Part shown: positions 35,602 through 45,160 of the stretch, piece after piece
How the letters are laid out: each line of letters opens with the position of its first letter
Numbering within the stretch: position 1 is the first letter of the stretch
Assembly: GCA_049511415.1 (NCBI GenBank)
Contig: JBEKYC010000024.1
Coordinates: 1 to 64,000, forward strand
From: Bog-159 sp049511415
Lineage (GTDB): Bacteria; Acidobacteriota; Terriglobia; Bryobacterales; Bryobacteraceae
Length of the DNA stretch: 64,000 nucleotides
Direction of reading: 5' to 3'
Notes under the pieces: generated by a model
Databases searched by the model: none
Seen by the model: the letters and a program-made list of their open reading frames with translations, nothing else
What the model was told of the DNA's origin: nothing
Made by a program: the position numbers and the translations under genes

Positions 35602-38148
35602 ATGAGCGAACAATCCGGTGTGAGCCACCCCGCATACCATCTCCTGCCTACGGAAATCGCTGGGGTCGATTCCCTGGCGGAACTCGCCTTGGATATGCAT
35701 TGGTCGTGGAATCATGCCACCGACGAGGTGTGGCGGCAGCTCGATTCGGAACTGTGGGAAATCACGCATAACCCCTGGGTGGTCCTGCAGACGGCCTCGC
35801 GCGACCGGATCGAGCGCGTCTTGGCCGATCCCGTTTTCCGGAAATGCCTAGATAGCCTTGTGGCAGACGGCCGGCAGGCCGTGGAGGCGCCCGCGTGGTT
35901 TCAGCGCAATCATACGGAAGCGCCACTGACCTGTGTCGCATATTTCAGCATGGAATTCATGTTGAGCGAGGCTCTGCCGATCTACTCGGGCGGGCTCGGT
36001 AATGTGGCCGGCGATCAACTCAAGGCCGCCAGCGATCTGGGCGTGCCGGTGGCCGGCGTAGGACTGCTCTACCAGCAAGGCTATTTTCGCCAAGTGATCG
36101 ACAGGAACGGCGAGCAGCAGGCCCTCTACCCGTATAACGACCCCGGACAGTTGCCGATTACGCCTTTGCGCCAGCCAAACGGGGAGTGGTTGCGGCTGGA
36201 GATCGCGTTACCAGGATATTCGGTCTGGTTGCGGGCCTGGCAGGTGAAGGTCGGCAGAGTGAGCCTGTATCTGCTGGACAGTAACGACGCGGCGAATTTT
36301 CCAGCTCATCGCGGGATTACCAGCGAACTGTATGGGGGCGGGCCAGAGTTGCGCCTTAAGCAGGAAATGCTCCTCGGCATCGGAGGCTGGCGACTACTGC
36401 GCGCGCTCGGCCTCCAGCCCGAAGCCTGTCACTTGAACGAGGGACACGCGGCGTTCGCCGTCCTGGAGCGGGCCCGCACCTTCATGGAAGAGACGGGGCA
36501 GCCCTTCGAAGTCGCACTGGCCGTCACACGCGCGGGTAGTCTGTTCACCACGCACACCGCGGTGGCCGCCGGTTTTGATCGTTTTGCTCCGGCGTTGATC
36601 GCGCAATACCTCGGCGGATACGCCGAAAAAAAGCTGGGCATTGCCCTTGAGGACTTGCTCGCCCTCGGCCGGCAGAACCCGCTCGACTCGTCCGAACCCT
36701 TCAACATGGCATATCTGGCAATCCGTGGGAGTGGGGCCGTGAATGGCGTGAGCCGCTTGCACGGCAAAGTCAGCCGGCGCCTGTTTCTGCCTCTGTTTCC
36801 GCGATGGCCAGAGGACGAAATCCCTATCGGACACGTGACCAATGGAGTGCACATGCCCACCTGGGACTCGGCGCCTGCCGACGACCTTTGGACGGAAGGC
36901 TGTGGAAAGGGCCGTTGGCTGGGAACCAATGCCACCCTGGAAGAGGACATTCACCGGGTCCCCGACGCCAAGGTATGGCAATTTCGAACCGCCGCCAGCA
37001 AATCTCTTGTGGAGTACGCTCGCGCACGATTGTCGCGCGACCTGACCGCGGCCGGCGCATCCGCCGAGGAGACCGAAGCCGCGAAGCATCTCTTTGATCC
37101 CAATGCTCTGACGCTAGGCTTTGCTCGCCGCTTCGCAACGTACAAGAGACCGAACCTGCTGCTACACGATCCACAGCGGCTGCTTCGTATTTTGACCAAT
37201 TCGGAGCGCCCCGTACAACTCATTATCGCCGGCAAGGCCCATCCGGCGGATCAGGCTGGACAGGACCTGATTCGGGAATGGATGCATTTCATCCGGCAGC
37301 CCGAGGCACGCCCGCACGCGATCTTTCTCAGTGACTACGACATGCTCTTGACCGAGCATCTGGTGCAAGGGGTCGACGTTTGGATCAACACGCCTCGGCG
37401 GCCCTGGGAAGCGAGCGGGACGAGTGGCATGAAGGTGCTGGTTAATGGAGGCCTCAATCTGTCGGAGTTAGACGGCTGGTGGGCGGAAGCCTACACGCCT
37501 GAAGTCGGGTGGGCGTTGGGTGACGGACAAGAACATGGTGACGATCCGGCTTGGGATGCCGCCGACGCCGAAGCGCTGTACGACTTGCTCGAACGGCAAG
37601 TGATTCCCGAGTTTTATGCTCGCGACGGGCAGGCTATCCCCACGGCTTGGGTGGCACGCATGCGGAAAAGCATGGCGAGCTTGACGCCGCGCTTTTCAGC
37701 GGACCGGGCGGTGCGCGAATACACGGAGCAACACTACCTCCCCGGTGCGGCCATCTTCCGTCAGCGTGCCGCCGGCATGGGTGCAGCGGGTGAGCGAATC
37801 GTTAATTGGAGACATTCCCTGGAAAAGGCGTGGCCCCGGTTGGGCTTCGGTGAGATGAAGGTCTGGAGCGACGGGGATTACCACACCTTTGAGACCGTGG
37901 CCTACCTCGCGGATCTCGATCCGAACGCAGTGCTCCTGGAGCTTTATGCCGATGGCGTCAACGGCGACGGCCCCTTCCGGCAGGAGATGAAGCGCATCAG
38001 TCAACTGGCCGGCACAGCCGGCGGTTTCGCCTACCGCGCCCAAGCACCGGCAACGCGCCCTGCGACGGACTATACGCCACGTGTGACGCCGCACTGGGAG
38101 GGTGTTGCGATCCCACTGGAAGACGGACGAATCCTGTGGCAACGATGA
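35602..38148 (+). CDS. glgP: Alpha-glucan phosphorylase (GT35, DUF3417-type)
   Basis: The 848-residue enzyme phosphorolyses glycogen/maltodextrin to glucose-1-phosphate. The N-terminal DUF3417 region (residues 20-110) and the catalytic domain are complete. The domain includes AYFSMEFMLSEALPIYSGGLG, HLNEGHAAF, TNGVHMPTW, FARRFATYKR and the pyridoxal-phosphate lysine in EASGTSGMK (Lys611). This form is the short bacterial/archaeal type, not the MalP type. It is followed after 31 bases by phosphoketolase. It fits the phosphorolytic theme of the neighbourhood. Confidence 0.95.
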   Translation: MSEQSGVSHPAYHLLPTEIAGVDSLAELALDMHWSWNHATDEVWRQLDSELWEITHNPWVVLQTASRDRIERVLADPVFRKCLDSLVADGRQAVEAPAWFQRNHTEAPLTCVAYFSMEFMLSEALPIYSGGLGNVAGDQLKAASDLGVPVAGVGLLYQQGYFRQVIDRNGEQQALYPYNDPGQLPITPLRQPNGEWLRLEIALPGYSVWLRAWQVKVGRVSLYLLDSNDAANFPAHRGITSELYGGGPELRLKQEMLLGIGGWRLLRALGLQPEACHLNEGHAAFAVLERARTFMEETGQPFEVALAVTRAGSLFTTHTAVAAGFDRFAPALIAQYLGGYAEKKLGIALEDLLALGRQNPLDSSEPFNMAYLAIRGSGAVNGVSRLHGKVSRRLFLPLFPRWPEDEIPIGHVTNGVHMPTWDSAPADDLWTEGCGKGRWLGTNATLEEDIHRVPDAKVWQFRTAASKSLVEYARARLSRDLTAAGASAEETEAAKHLFDPNALTLGFARRFATYKRPNLLLHDPQRLLRILTNSERPVQLIIAGKAHPADQAGQDLIREWMHFIRQPEARPHAIFLSDYDMLLTEHLVQGVDVWINTPRRPWEASGTSGMKVLVNGGLNLSELDGWWAEAYTPEVGWALGDGQEHGDDPAWDAADAEALYDLLERQVIPEFYARDGQAIPTAWVARMRKSMASLTPRFSADRAVREYTEQHYLPGAAIFRQRAAGMGAAGERIVNWRHSLEKAWPRLGFGEMKVWSDGDYHTFETVAYLADLDPNAVLLELYADGVNGDGPFRQEMKRISQLAGTAGGFAYRAQAPATRPATDYTPRVTPHWEGVAIPLEDGRILWQR

Positions 38149-38179
38149 TGCCACCGGCAGTACTGAAGAGGATAAGAAT

Positions 38180-40597
38180 ATGACAACTACCGTACTCACG
38201 CCCGAACTGGTCCGCGAGACACCAGGCGTACTCAATTCCGAGCTGCTGCGCAAGATGGATGCCTACTGGCGCGCCGCCAATTATCTCTCGGTAGGCCAGA
38301 TTTATCTTTACGACAACCCGCTGCTGAAGGAGCCGCTGAAACTGTCCCACGTGAAGCCGCTGGTGGTCGGGCATTGGGGCACGACGCCGGGCCAGAACTT
38401 CATCTACGTCCACTTGAACCGGGTCATCAAGAAATATGACCTGGACATGATCTACATCGCCGGTCCCGGCCATGGCGGTCCGGCGCTGGTCGGCAATACC
38501 TACCTCGAAGGCAGCTATAGCGAGATTTATCCGAACATCAACCAGGACGAAGCCGGAATGAAAAAGCTGTTTACACAGTTTTCGTTCCCAGGCGGGATTT
38601 CCAGCCACGTAGCACCCACGACGCCTGGGTCGATTCATGAAGGCGGCGAGCTGGGGTACTCGCTCAGCCATGCCTTCGGGGCCGCGTTCGACAATCCCGA
38701 GTTGATTGTCGCCTGCGTGGTCGGCGACGGGGAAGCGGAAACCGGCCCGCTAGCGACCGCATGGCATTCCAACAAGTTTCTCAACCCAATTAACGACGGA
38801 GCCGTGCTGCCTATCCTGCACCTCAATGGCTACAAGATCAGCAATCCGACCGTTCTGGCCCGTATTGAGCATGAGGAATTGGAGCAATTCTTCCGAGGTT
38901 GTGGCTGGACGCCCCTTTTTGTGGAAGGTGACGACCCGGAGACTATGCATCAACTCATGGCCACCAGCCTGGAGGAGGCGATCCAAGACATACGGGGAAT
39001 CCAGGAGAATGCACGGAAGAAGAACGACAGCAGCCGGCAGCGCTGGCCCATGATTGTGTTGAGGTCGCCCAAGGGCTGGACCGGACCGAAAGTGGTCGAC
39101 GGCCTGCAAATCGAGGGCACCTTCCGTTCACACCAGGTGCCGCTCCTGGTGGATGCCGATCATCCGGATCATGTGAAGCAACTCGAAAGCTGGATGAAAA
39201 GCTACAGGGCCGAAGAGCTGTTCGACGGGAATGGCCGCTTGATGCAGGAATTGGCCGATCTGGCGCCGAAGGGCGACCGGCGCATGGGCGCCAATCCACA
39301 TGCCAACGGCGGCGTCCTGCTGCGCGACCTGCGTATGCCGGACTTCCACGACCATGCGGTGACGGTGCCCTCTCCCGGCGCCGTGAGCGGCCAAGACACG
39401 CTCGTGCTGGGTGAGTTCTTGCGCGACGTGACCAAGCTGAATCAGGATCAGCGCAATTTCCGTGTCTTCGGTCCGGATGAGACCGTCTCGAACCTCTTGG
39501 GCGCCGTTTTTGAAGTGACCAACCGGCAGTGGGACGCCCGCGAAGTGAAGAACGATGAATTCCTGGCGCCTGAGGGACGCGTGCTGGATTCGATGCTGAG
39601 CGAGCACCAGTGCGAGGGTTGGCTAGAAGGATATCTGCTGACGGGCCGGCACGGGCTGTTCAACAGCTACGAGGCTTTCATTCGCATCGTGGACTCGATG
39701 TTCAGCCAGCACGCCAAGTGGCTGAAAGTAACATTGGAACTGCCCTGGCGCCGGAAAATCGCTTCGCTGAATTATCTGCTGGCCTCCCATGTCTGGCAGC
39801 AGGATCACAACGGCTTCACGCACCAGGATCCCGGCTTCCTCGACCACGTGATCAACAAAAAGGCTGATATCGTGCGCGTCTATCTGCCGCCCGACGCCAA
39901 TTGCCTGCTGTCGGTTTTCGATCACTGCCTGCGCAGCCGGCATTATGTCAACGTGGTGGTGGCGGGCAAACACGCTCTCCCGCAGTGGTTGACCATGGAC
40001 CAAGCGGTGGTGCATTGCACGGAAGGAATTGGCATCTGGCAATGGGCCAGCAACGACCAGGACGGCGGGCCGGACGTGGTGATGGCCTGCTGCGGCGACA
40101 CGCCCACGCTGGAGATTCTGGCCGCCGTTTCGATTCTTCGCGAGCATCTACCCAATCTGAAAATCCGGGTGATCAACGTCGTCGATCTGATGAAGCTGCA
40201 GTCGTGCAGCGAGCACCCGCACGGATTGAGCGATACGGATTACGATTCGCTTTTCACCAAAGACAAGCACATCATTTTTGCGTTTCACGGATACCCATGG
40301 CTGGTCCACCGTCTGACTTATCGCCGGACCAACCATAACTTGCACGTCCGGGGTTACAAGGAAGAGGGCACCATCACGACCGCCTTCGATATGCGAGTCC
40401 AGAATGACCTGGACCGGTTCCATTTAGTGCAGGACGTGATTGACCGGCTGCCGAATTTGGGCAGCCAAGGGGCGTACCTGAAGCAAACGATGCAGGACAA
40501 GCTCATTGAGCACAAGCATTACATCGACAAGCACGGCGAAGATCTGCCGGAGGTTCGTAACTGGAAATGGACGGGGTCACATGCAACCAGTAAATGA
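38180..40597 (+). CDS. xfp: Xylulose-5-phosphate/fructose-6-phosphate phosphoketolase
   Basis: The 805-residue thiamine-diphosphate enzyme splits fructose-6-phosphate or xylulose-5-phosphate with phosphate to acetyl phosphate and erythrose-4-phosphate or glyceraldehyde-3-phosphate. Motifs are VVGHWGTTPGQNFIYVH, GPGHGGPALVGNTYLEGSY, VVGDGEAETGPLATAWHSNKF (cofactor Asp/Asn), HEGGELGYSLSHAFGA and the C-terminal YRRTNHNLHVRGYKEEGTITTAFDM. I chose the ATG at 38180. No acetate kinase or phosphotransacetylase is in the window, so acetyl phosphate must be used by enzymes encoded elsewhere. Confidence 0.97.
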   Translation: MTTTVLTPELVRETPGVLNSELLRKMDAYWRAANYLSVGQIYLYDNPLLKEPLKLSHVKPLVVGHWGTTPGQNFIYVHLNRVIKKYDLDMIYIAGPGHGGPALVGNTYLEGSYSEIYPNINQDEAGMKKLFTQFSFPGGISSHVAPTTPGSIHEGGELGYSLSHAFGAAFDNPELIVACVVGDGEAETGPLATAWHSNKFLNPINDGAVLPILHLNGYKISNPTVLARIEHEELEQFFRGCGWTPLFVEGDDPETMHQLMATSLEEAIQDIRGIQENARKKNDSSRQRWPMIVLRSPKGWTGPKVVDGLQIEGTFRSHQVPLLVDADHPDHVKQLESWMKSYRAEELFDGNGRLMQELADLAPKGDRRMGANPHANGGVLLRDLRMPDFHDHAVTVPSPGAVSGQDTLVLGEFLRDVTKLNQDQRNFRVFGPDETVSNLLGAVFEVTNRQWDAREVKNDEFLAPEGRVLDSMLSEHQCEGWLEGYLLTGRHGLFNSYEAFIRIVDSMFSQHAKWLKVTLELPWRRKIASLNYLLASHVWQQDHNGFTHQDPGFLDHVINKKADIVRVYLPPDANCLLSVFDHCLRSRHYVNVVVAGKHALPQWLTMDQAVVHCTEGIGIWQWASNDQDGGPDVVMACCGDTPTLEILAAVSILREHLPNLKIRVINVVDLMKLQSCSEHPHGLSDTDYDSLFTKDKHIIFAFHGYPWLVHRLTYRRTNHNLHVRGYKEEGTITTAFDMRVQNDLDRFHLVQDVIDRLPNLGSQGAYLKQTMQDKLIEHKHYIDKHGEDLPEVRNWKWTGSHATSK

Positions 40598-40814
40598 GAT
40601 CGAGCGCACTCACCATCGGCACGGCGGACCGCAACCGGACCGTGTTCCTGATGGCCGGCGTCCCTACTGGACGCGGGCGCACCGCGATTGGCGTGTGTGG
40701 GTCGGCCTGTTTTTTTGTTTAGCGGCCATCATTATTTATGTACTGAGCGAAGACCTGTCGTTCATGCCTAGCGGCCGGCCGCGGCACGCGGTGTCAGGCC
40801 AGGCCGGAAGATAG
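40581..40814 (+). CDS. Small single-pass membrane protein
   Basis: The 77-residue protein has a hydrophilic, His/Arg/Pro-rich first half and one membrane segment (VWVGLFFCLAAIIIYVLS, about residues 40-57). A short Ser/Gly/Arg tail follows. The ATG lies 17 bases inside the phosphoketolase gene, so it is translationally coupled, and manA follows after 13 bases. The function is unknown. Confidence 0.65.
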   Translation: MQPVNEIERTHHRHGGPQPDRVPDGRRPYWTRAHRDWRVWVGLFFCLAAIIIYVLSEDLSFMPSGRPRHAVSGQAGR

Positions 40815-40827
40815 CGGGGTCTCATTC

Positions 40828-41805
40828 ATGTATCCTCTGCGATTCAAACCAATCTATCAGTATCGGGTCTGGGGCGGGCGGTGTTTAGCCGATCTGATAG
40901 GCTCGCCGCTGCCCGGTGATGGCCCTATCGGCGAAGCCTGGGTTCTCAGCGACCGCGAGGATCATCCGAGCCGCATCGCCAATGGATCGCTTAAAGGACG
41001 AACCCTCGGTCAATTGATGGAGCAGTGTCCGGTGCAAGTTATGGGAAAGCTGGCCGGGCGCTTCCACCGATTCCCGCTGCTGCTGAAGTTCCTTGACGCA
41101 CGCGAAATGCTCTCGGTGCAAGTGCATCCTTCGGACGCGCATAAAGATCTGCTGCCAGCGGGCGAGACCGGGAAGACTGAGGCGTGGGTGGTGCTGGATG
41201 CGGGGACGGAAAGCCGCGTTTATGTGGGCCTGAAACCGGGTATCGACGCGGATGGCGTACGCCGAGCGCTGGCGAAGGGGCCGCTGGCGGACATCCTTAT
41301 GTGCTTCACTCCGCAGCCCGGCAACGGCGTCTTCATACCTGCTGGGACGGTTCACACTCTGGGCGGCGGCGTGGTGGTGTTCGAAGTTCAGCAGAACAGC
41401 GACGTGACGTTTCGTCTGAGCGACTGGAATCGGGTAGACGCCCAGACAGGCCAACCGCGGCCACTTCAGGTTGATCAGGCGCTTGCCTGCATCGATTTTG
41501 GGGAAGGCACGGTAGGTCTGGTGGCGCCCATGGTGGAAGCCACAGCGCCAGTGGAGCGCGAGAGGCTCTTTGATTGTGAGCATTTCCGGTTGTGGCGCCT
41601 GCGCGGACAAACGCCGTTCACCGTCGGCGCCGCGGGCGTGCCGCGCGTGCTTGTGTTTATTGAGGGCCACGGGGACATAGAACACGGCGGCGCGACCTGT
41701 GAAGCCAAAAAAGGTGATGTGTTCCTGCTGGCTGCGGTTCTGGGAACGTGTACTTTTCGGCCGCGGGGCGCGGTGAACGTCCTGGAGATCGAGATACCGG
41801 AATGA
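40828..41805 (+). CDS. manA: Mannose-6-phosphate isomerase, class I
   Basis: The 325-residue zinc enzyme interconverts mannose-6-phosphate and fructose-6-phosphate. Motifs are RVWGG, GEAWVLSDREDHPS, LLKFLDAREMLSVQVHPSDAHK (zinc ligands), KTEAWVVLDAG and GVFIPAGTVHTLGGGVVVFEVQQNSDVTFRLSDW. The stop overlaps the start of the PMM-like gene (ATGA at 41802-41805). Together with phosphoketolase and GH130 nearby, it points to routing mannose phosphate into fructose-6-phosphate. Confidence 0.94.
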   Translation: MYPLRFKPIYQYRVWGGRCLADLIGSPLPGDGPIGEAWVLSDREDHPSRIANGSLKGRTLGQLMEQCPVQVMGKLAGRFHRFPLLLKFLDAREMLSVQVHPSDAHKDLLPAGETGKTEAWVVLDAGTESRVYVGLKPGIDADGVRRALAKGPLADILMCFTPQPGNGVFIPAGTVHTLGGGVVVFEVQQNSDVTFRLSDWNRVDAQTGQPRPLQVDQALACIDFGEGTVGLVAPMVEATAPVERERLFDCEHFRLWRLRGQTPFTVGAAGVPRVLVFIEGHGDIEHGGATCEAKKGDVFLLAAVLGTCTFRPRGAVNVLEIEIPE

Positions 41806-42572
41806 AAAAACTGATTGTCTACGATTTGGACGGTACGCTCGCCGAAAGTAAATCGTCGCTCGATGCCAGGATGTCGGCACTGCTGCACAACCTTCTCGGT
41901 GTCGTCAAAGTGGCGATCATATCCGGAGGCGATTGGCCCCAGTTCGAAAAGCAAGTTCTCTCCCATCTTCCCCATGACCACCGCCTGGTGAATCTATCCA
42001 TTCTTCCGACATGCGGAACCAAGTTCTTCCAATACACCGGGGAGTGGAAAAAGCTGTACTCGGAGGATTTCACCGCGGATGAGAAGAAAAAAATTGTCAG
42101 TTCCATAGAGGAGGCGGTCGGCCAGGCGGCCTTCACGGCCGCAAGGGTTTGGGGAGAAGTGATTGAAGACCGAGGGAGCCAGATCACCTTCTCCGCATTA
42201 GGTCAGCAGGCCCCATTAGAGGAAAAGGAGAGATGGGACCCCGATTACGCCAAGCGTACGAAGATTAAAGCGATTCTGGACACTCTCATTCCCGCGTTTT
42301 CCGTACGCATGGGCGGCGCGACATCCATCGACGTCACCAAACCCGGCATTGATAAAGGCTATGGAATCCGAAAGCTGCGAGACGTCCTGGGCATTTCATT
42401 GGAAGAGATGATTTTCATCGGCGATGCATTGTTTCCGGGCGGGAACGACTATCCTGCTGAACAGGCGGGTGTGGTTTCCATCCCGGTGCGAGATCCCAAT
42501 GAGACTAAACCGGTCACCGAAGCAATCATCGCTTGCTTGAATGGCGATCGGGGATTTGATGAGCGGATTTAA
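41802..42572 (+). CDS. HAD-IIB phosphatase/mutase, phosphomannomutase-like
   Basis: The 256-residue HAD-fold protein has motif I YDLDGTL (Asp8 and Asp10), motif II IISGGDW, a Lys in the cap and motif IV FIGDALFPGGNDYPAE. The GDxxxPGGND form followed by VRDPNET strongly resembles the eukaryotic-type PMM branch of HAD-IIB. That branch interconverts mannose-1-phosphate and mannose-6-phosphate through a phospho-Asp. A simple sugar-phosphate phosphatase is the alternative. It is coupled to manA and overlaps the following GH130 gene by 14 bases, so a mannose-1-phosphate role is the best fit. Confidence 0.82.
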   Translation: MKKLIVYDLDGTLAESKSSLDARMSALLHNLLGVVKVAIISGGDWPQFEKQVLSHLPHDHRLVNLSILPTCGTKFFQYTGEWKKLYSEDFTADEKKKIVSSIEEAVGQAAFTAARVWGEVIEDRGSQITFSALGQQAPLEEKERWDPDYAKRTKIKAILDTLIPAFSVRMGGATSIDVTKPGIDKGYGIRKLRDVLGISLEEMIFIGDALFPGGNDYPAEQAGVVSIPVRDPNETKPVTEAIIACLNGDRGFDERI

Positions 42573-43668
42573 GCTACAGCGTCTGGGGATCGTGATGGAG
42601 CCAGAGCCTGGGAATCCGCAGGAGGTAGAGGGCGTCTTGAATCCGGCCGTTGCTCGTGGCCCCGATGGTAGTCTCTATCTGTTCCCGCGGTTGGTGGCGA
42701 GGGGGAACTACTCTCGCATCGGCATCGCGCGTGTGCGGTTTAATTCGGACAGCGATCCCGTAGGCGTAGAGCGTCTGGGCATCGCATTGGAGCCGGAAGC
42801 CGATTATGAGCGGCGACCGGATGGCGGCGGGGGCTGCGAGGACCCTCGCATCACGTTCGTGGAGCCGCTCCGGCGCTACCTGATGACTTACGCGGCGTTT
42901 TCGGCCTACGGCCCGCGTATCGCCCTGGCAATATCGGAAGATCTTTTCCATTGGCAGCGCCTGGGACTCGCGACCTTCGCTTCCTATCACGGCCTGGAAA
43001 TCGGCGACGTGGACAATAAGGATGCCAGCCTGTTCCCCATCGCCATTCCCGATCCATCCGGGCAACCGGAACTGGCCATGCTACACCGGCCGCTTTTCCC
43101 CGGCACTCGCCCTGAGGAAACCGCACACCACCCGGCGGTCCGTGAGGTGGATCTCGATCGGGAGAGCATCTGGATTTCCTACTGCAAGATGGCCTTGGAG
43201 GGGCATGAAGCATATCGCCTCCGAAAATTCACCCATCATCACCGGTTGGCAGCTCCGGTGTCGCCTTGGGAGCGGCTCAAGATCGGGGGCGGCACTCCGC
43301 CCATCCTCACACACCATGGCTGGATGATCGTATACCACGGCGTGAGCGAAATGGTGGACCCGGGCGCCGTAGGCCACCAACTTTGTTACGCGGCAGGAGT
43401 GATGGTGTTCTCGAAGGAGCATCCGTTGGTGGTCCGCTATCGCTCGGCGGAGCCGGTGTTGACGCCGGCGCTACCGGAAGAACGTAGCGGTACGGTGGCC
43501 AACGTGGTGTTCCCCACCGGTATCGACCGGCGTGACGATCTGGGCTTGCCGCACCGCTATGACGTGTATTACGGGATGGCCGACAAGCGGATCGGCGTGG
43601 CGCGCCTGGATGTGCCGGATTTACTGCCGCCGGGAGGCGTTGCGGACCCGCCGGAAGCCAAGGTGTGA
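42559..43668 (+). CDS. GH130 family beta-mannoside phosphorylase/glycosidase
   Basis: This 369-residue GH130 propeller has the catalytic acid in GCEDPRITF (Asp95), YLFPRLVARGNYSRIG in the first blade, KIGGGTPPILTHHGWMIVYHGV in the phosphate region and VVFPTG near the end. It is the third GH130 in the window and the one coupled to manA and the PMM-like gene, which favours a phosphorylase producing mannose-1-phosphate. I chose the ATG at 42559, inside the preceding gene. It ends 22 bases before atpD. Confidence 0.88.
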   Translation: MSGFKLQRLGIVMEPEPGNPQEVEGVLNPAVARGPDGSLYLFPRLVARGNYSRIGIARVRFNSDSDPVGVERLGIALEPEADYERRPDGGGGCEDPRITFVEPLRRYLMTYAAFSAYGPRIALAISEDLFHWQRLGLATFASYHGLEIGDVDNKDASLFPIAIPDPSGQPELAMLHRPLFPGTRPEETAHHPAVREVDLDRESIWISYCKMALEGHEAYRLRKFTHHHRLAAPVSPWERLKIGGGTPPILTHHGWMIVYHGVSEMVDPGAVGHQLCYAAGVMVFSKEHPLVVRYRSAEPVLTPALPEERSGTVANVVFPTGIDRRDDLGLPHRYDVYYGMADKRIGVARLDVPDLLPPGGVADPPEAKV

Positions 43669-43690
43669 CGTTGGATCGGTGAAAGCAAAC

Positions 43691-45160
43691 ATGACCTCCA
43701 AAACCAATCCGGGGAATTTCGGCGCGGTAGTCTCGGTGCGAGGCAGTGTCGTGGACATACGGTTTGACGAACATTTACCGCCCATATACTCGTTGCTGCG
43801 CGCGAGGGAGGGGAAAATTGCCATCGAGGTTTTGGCCCAGCTCGATGCGCATAGCGTGCGTGGAATCGCGCTGACTCCCACCGAAGGCCTCGTCCGCGGC
43901 AGCGTGGTGGAAGACACGGGTGGTCCGCTGAAGGCGCCGGTCGGCAAGGGCACTCTCTCGCGAATGTTCGACGTCTTTGGAAACGCCATCGACCGCCAGG
44001 CAGCACCGGCGGATGTCCAATGGCGCTCGGTGCATCAGGACCCGCCCGCGCTTGCGCGGCGCTCCACCAAGTCCGAGATCTTCGAGACGGGGATCAAAGC
44101 CATCGATGTGCTGGTGCCGCTCGAGCGCGGCGGCAAATCGGGCCTGTTCGGCGGGGCGGGAGTGGGCAAGACGGTGTTGCTCACCGAAATGATTCACAAC
44201 ATGATCGAACACCAGAAGGGTGTCAGCATCTTTTGCGGGATCGGCGAGCGATGCCGCGAGGGCGAAGAGCTTTACAGCGGCATGAAGGCCGCCGGCGTAC
44301 TGCCGAACATGGTGATGGTGTACGGGCAGATGAATGAACCGCCTGGAAGCCGTTTCCGCGTGGGCCTTGCGGCGCTGACGATGGCGGAGTATTTCCGGGA
44401 TGACGAGCATCGCGATGTGCTGCTGCTGATCGATAATATTTTCCGCTTCATCCAGGCTGGCATGGAAGTGTCCGGCTTGATGGGCCAAATGCCGTCGCGC
44501 CTTGGCTATCAACCTACCATGGGCACCGAGCTGTCGGGGTTGGAAGAGCGCATCGCCAACACCGATACCGGCGCCATCACATCCATTCAGGCGGTGTATG
44601 TGCCGGCGGACGATTTAACCGACCCGGCGGCGGTGCACACGTTTTCACATCTTTCGACGTCCATCGTGCTCTCGCGCAAACGGGCGAGTGAAGGACTTTA
44701 TCCGGCTATCGATCTGCTGCAATCCAACTCCAAGATGGCTACGCCCGGCATCGTCGGAGACCGGCATTATCTGCTGGCGCAGGAAATCCGGCGGACGCTC
44801 GCGCAGTACGAAGATCTCAAGGACATCATCGCCATGCTCGGCCTGGAACAACTGGCGCCGGAAGACCGCAAAGTGGTCGCCCGCGCCCGGCGGCTGGAAC
44901 GATTCCTCACGCAACCGTTTTTCGCTACCGAGCAGTTCAGCGGGATCAAGGGAAAGCTGGTCAGCCTCAAAGACTCGCTGGATGGCTGTGAACGCATTCT
45001 GCGCGATGAATTCAAAGACTACACGGAAAGCGCGCTTTACATGATCGGCGCGATTAGCGAGGCGAAGAAGCCAGCTGCCGATCCCAAGGCGAAACCGCAG
45101 CCCGAGCCGAAGCCCAAACCGGAGGTCGAGCATGCCGCAGCCGGCGCTCATGCATCTTAA
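43691..45160 (+). CDS. atpD: N-type ATPase F1 beta subunit
   Basis: This 489-residue catalytic subunit has Walker A GGAGVGKTVL, the FCGIGERCREGEELYSGMK block, Walker B DVLLLIDNIFRFIQAG and the arm GYQPTMGTEL. The end is a Pro/Lys/Glu-rich tail not found in ordinary AtpD. It is the first gene of an operon in the order D-C-Q-R-B-E-F-A-G, the hallmark of N-ATPases, which exist beside a normal F-ATPase and are thought to pump ions outward at the cost of ATP. A weak GGTGAAAG site precedes the ATG. Confidence 0.96.
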   Translation: MTSKTNPGNFGAVVSVRGSVVDIRFDEHLPPIYSLLRAREGKIAIEVLAQLDAHSVRGIALTPTEGLVRGSVVEDTGGPLKAPVGKGTLSRMFDVFGNAIDRQAAPADVQWRSVHQDPPALARRSTKSEIFETGIKAIDVLVPLERGGKSGLFGGAGVGKTVLLTEMIHNMIEHQKGVSIFCGIGERCREGEELYSGMKAAGVLPNMVMVYGQMNEPPGSRFRVGLAALTMAEYFRDDEHRDVLLLIDNIFRFIQAGMEVSGLMGQMPSRLGYQPTMGTELSGLEERIANTDTGAITSIQAVYVPADDLTDPAAVHTFSHLSTSIVLSRKRASEGLYPAIDLLQSNSKMATPGIVGDRHYLLAQEIRRTLAQYEDLKDIIAMLGLEQLAPEDRKVVARARRLERFLTQPFFATEQFSGIKGKLVSLKDSLDGCERILRDEFKDYTESALYMIGAISEAKKPAADPKAKPQPEPKPKPEVEHAAAGAHAS

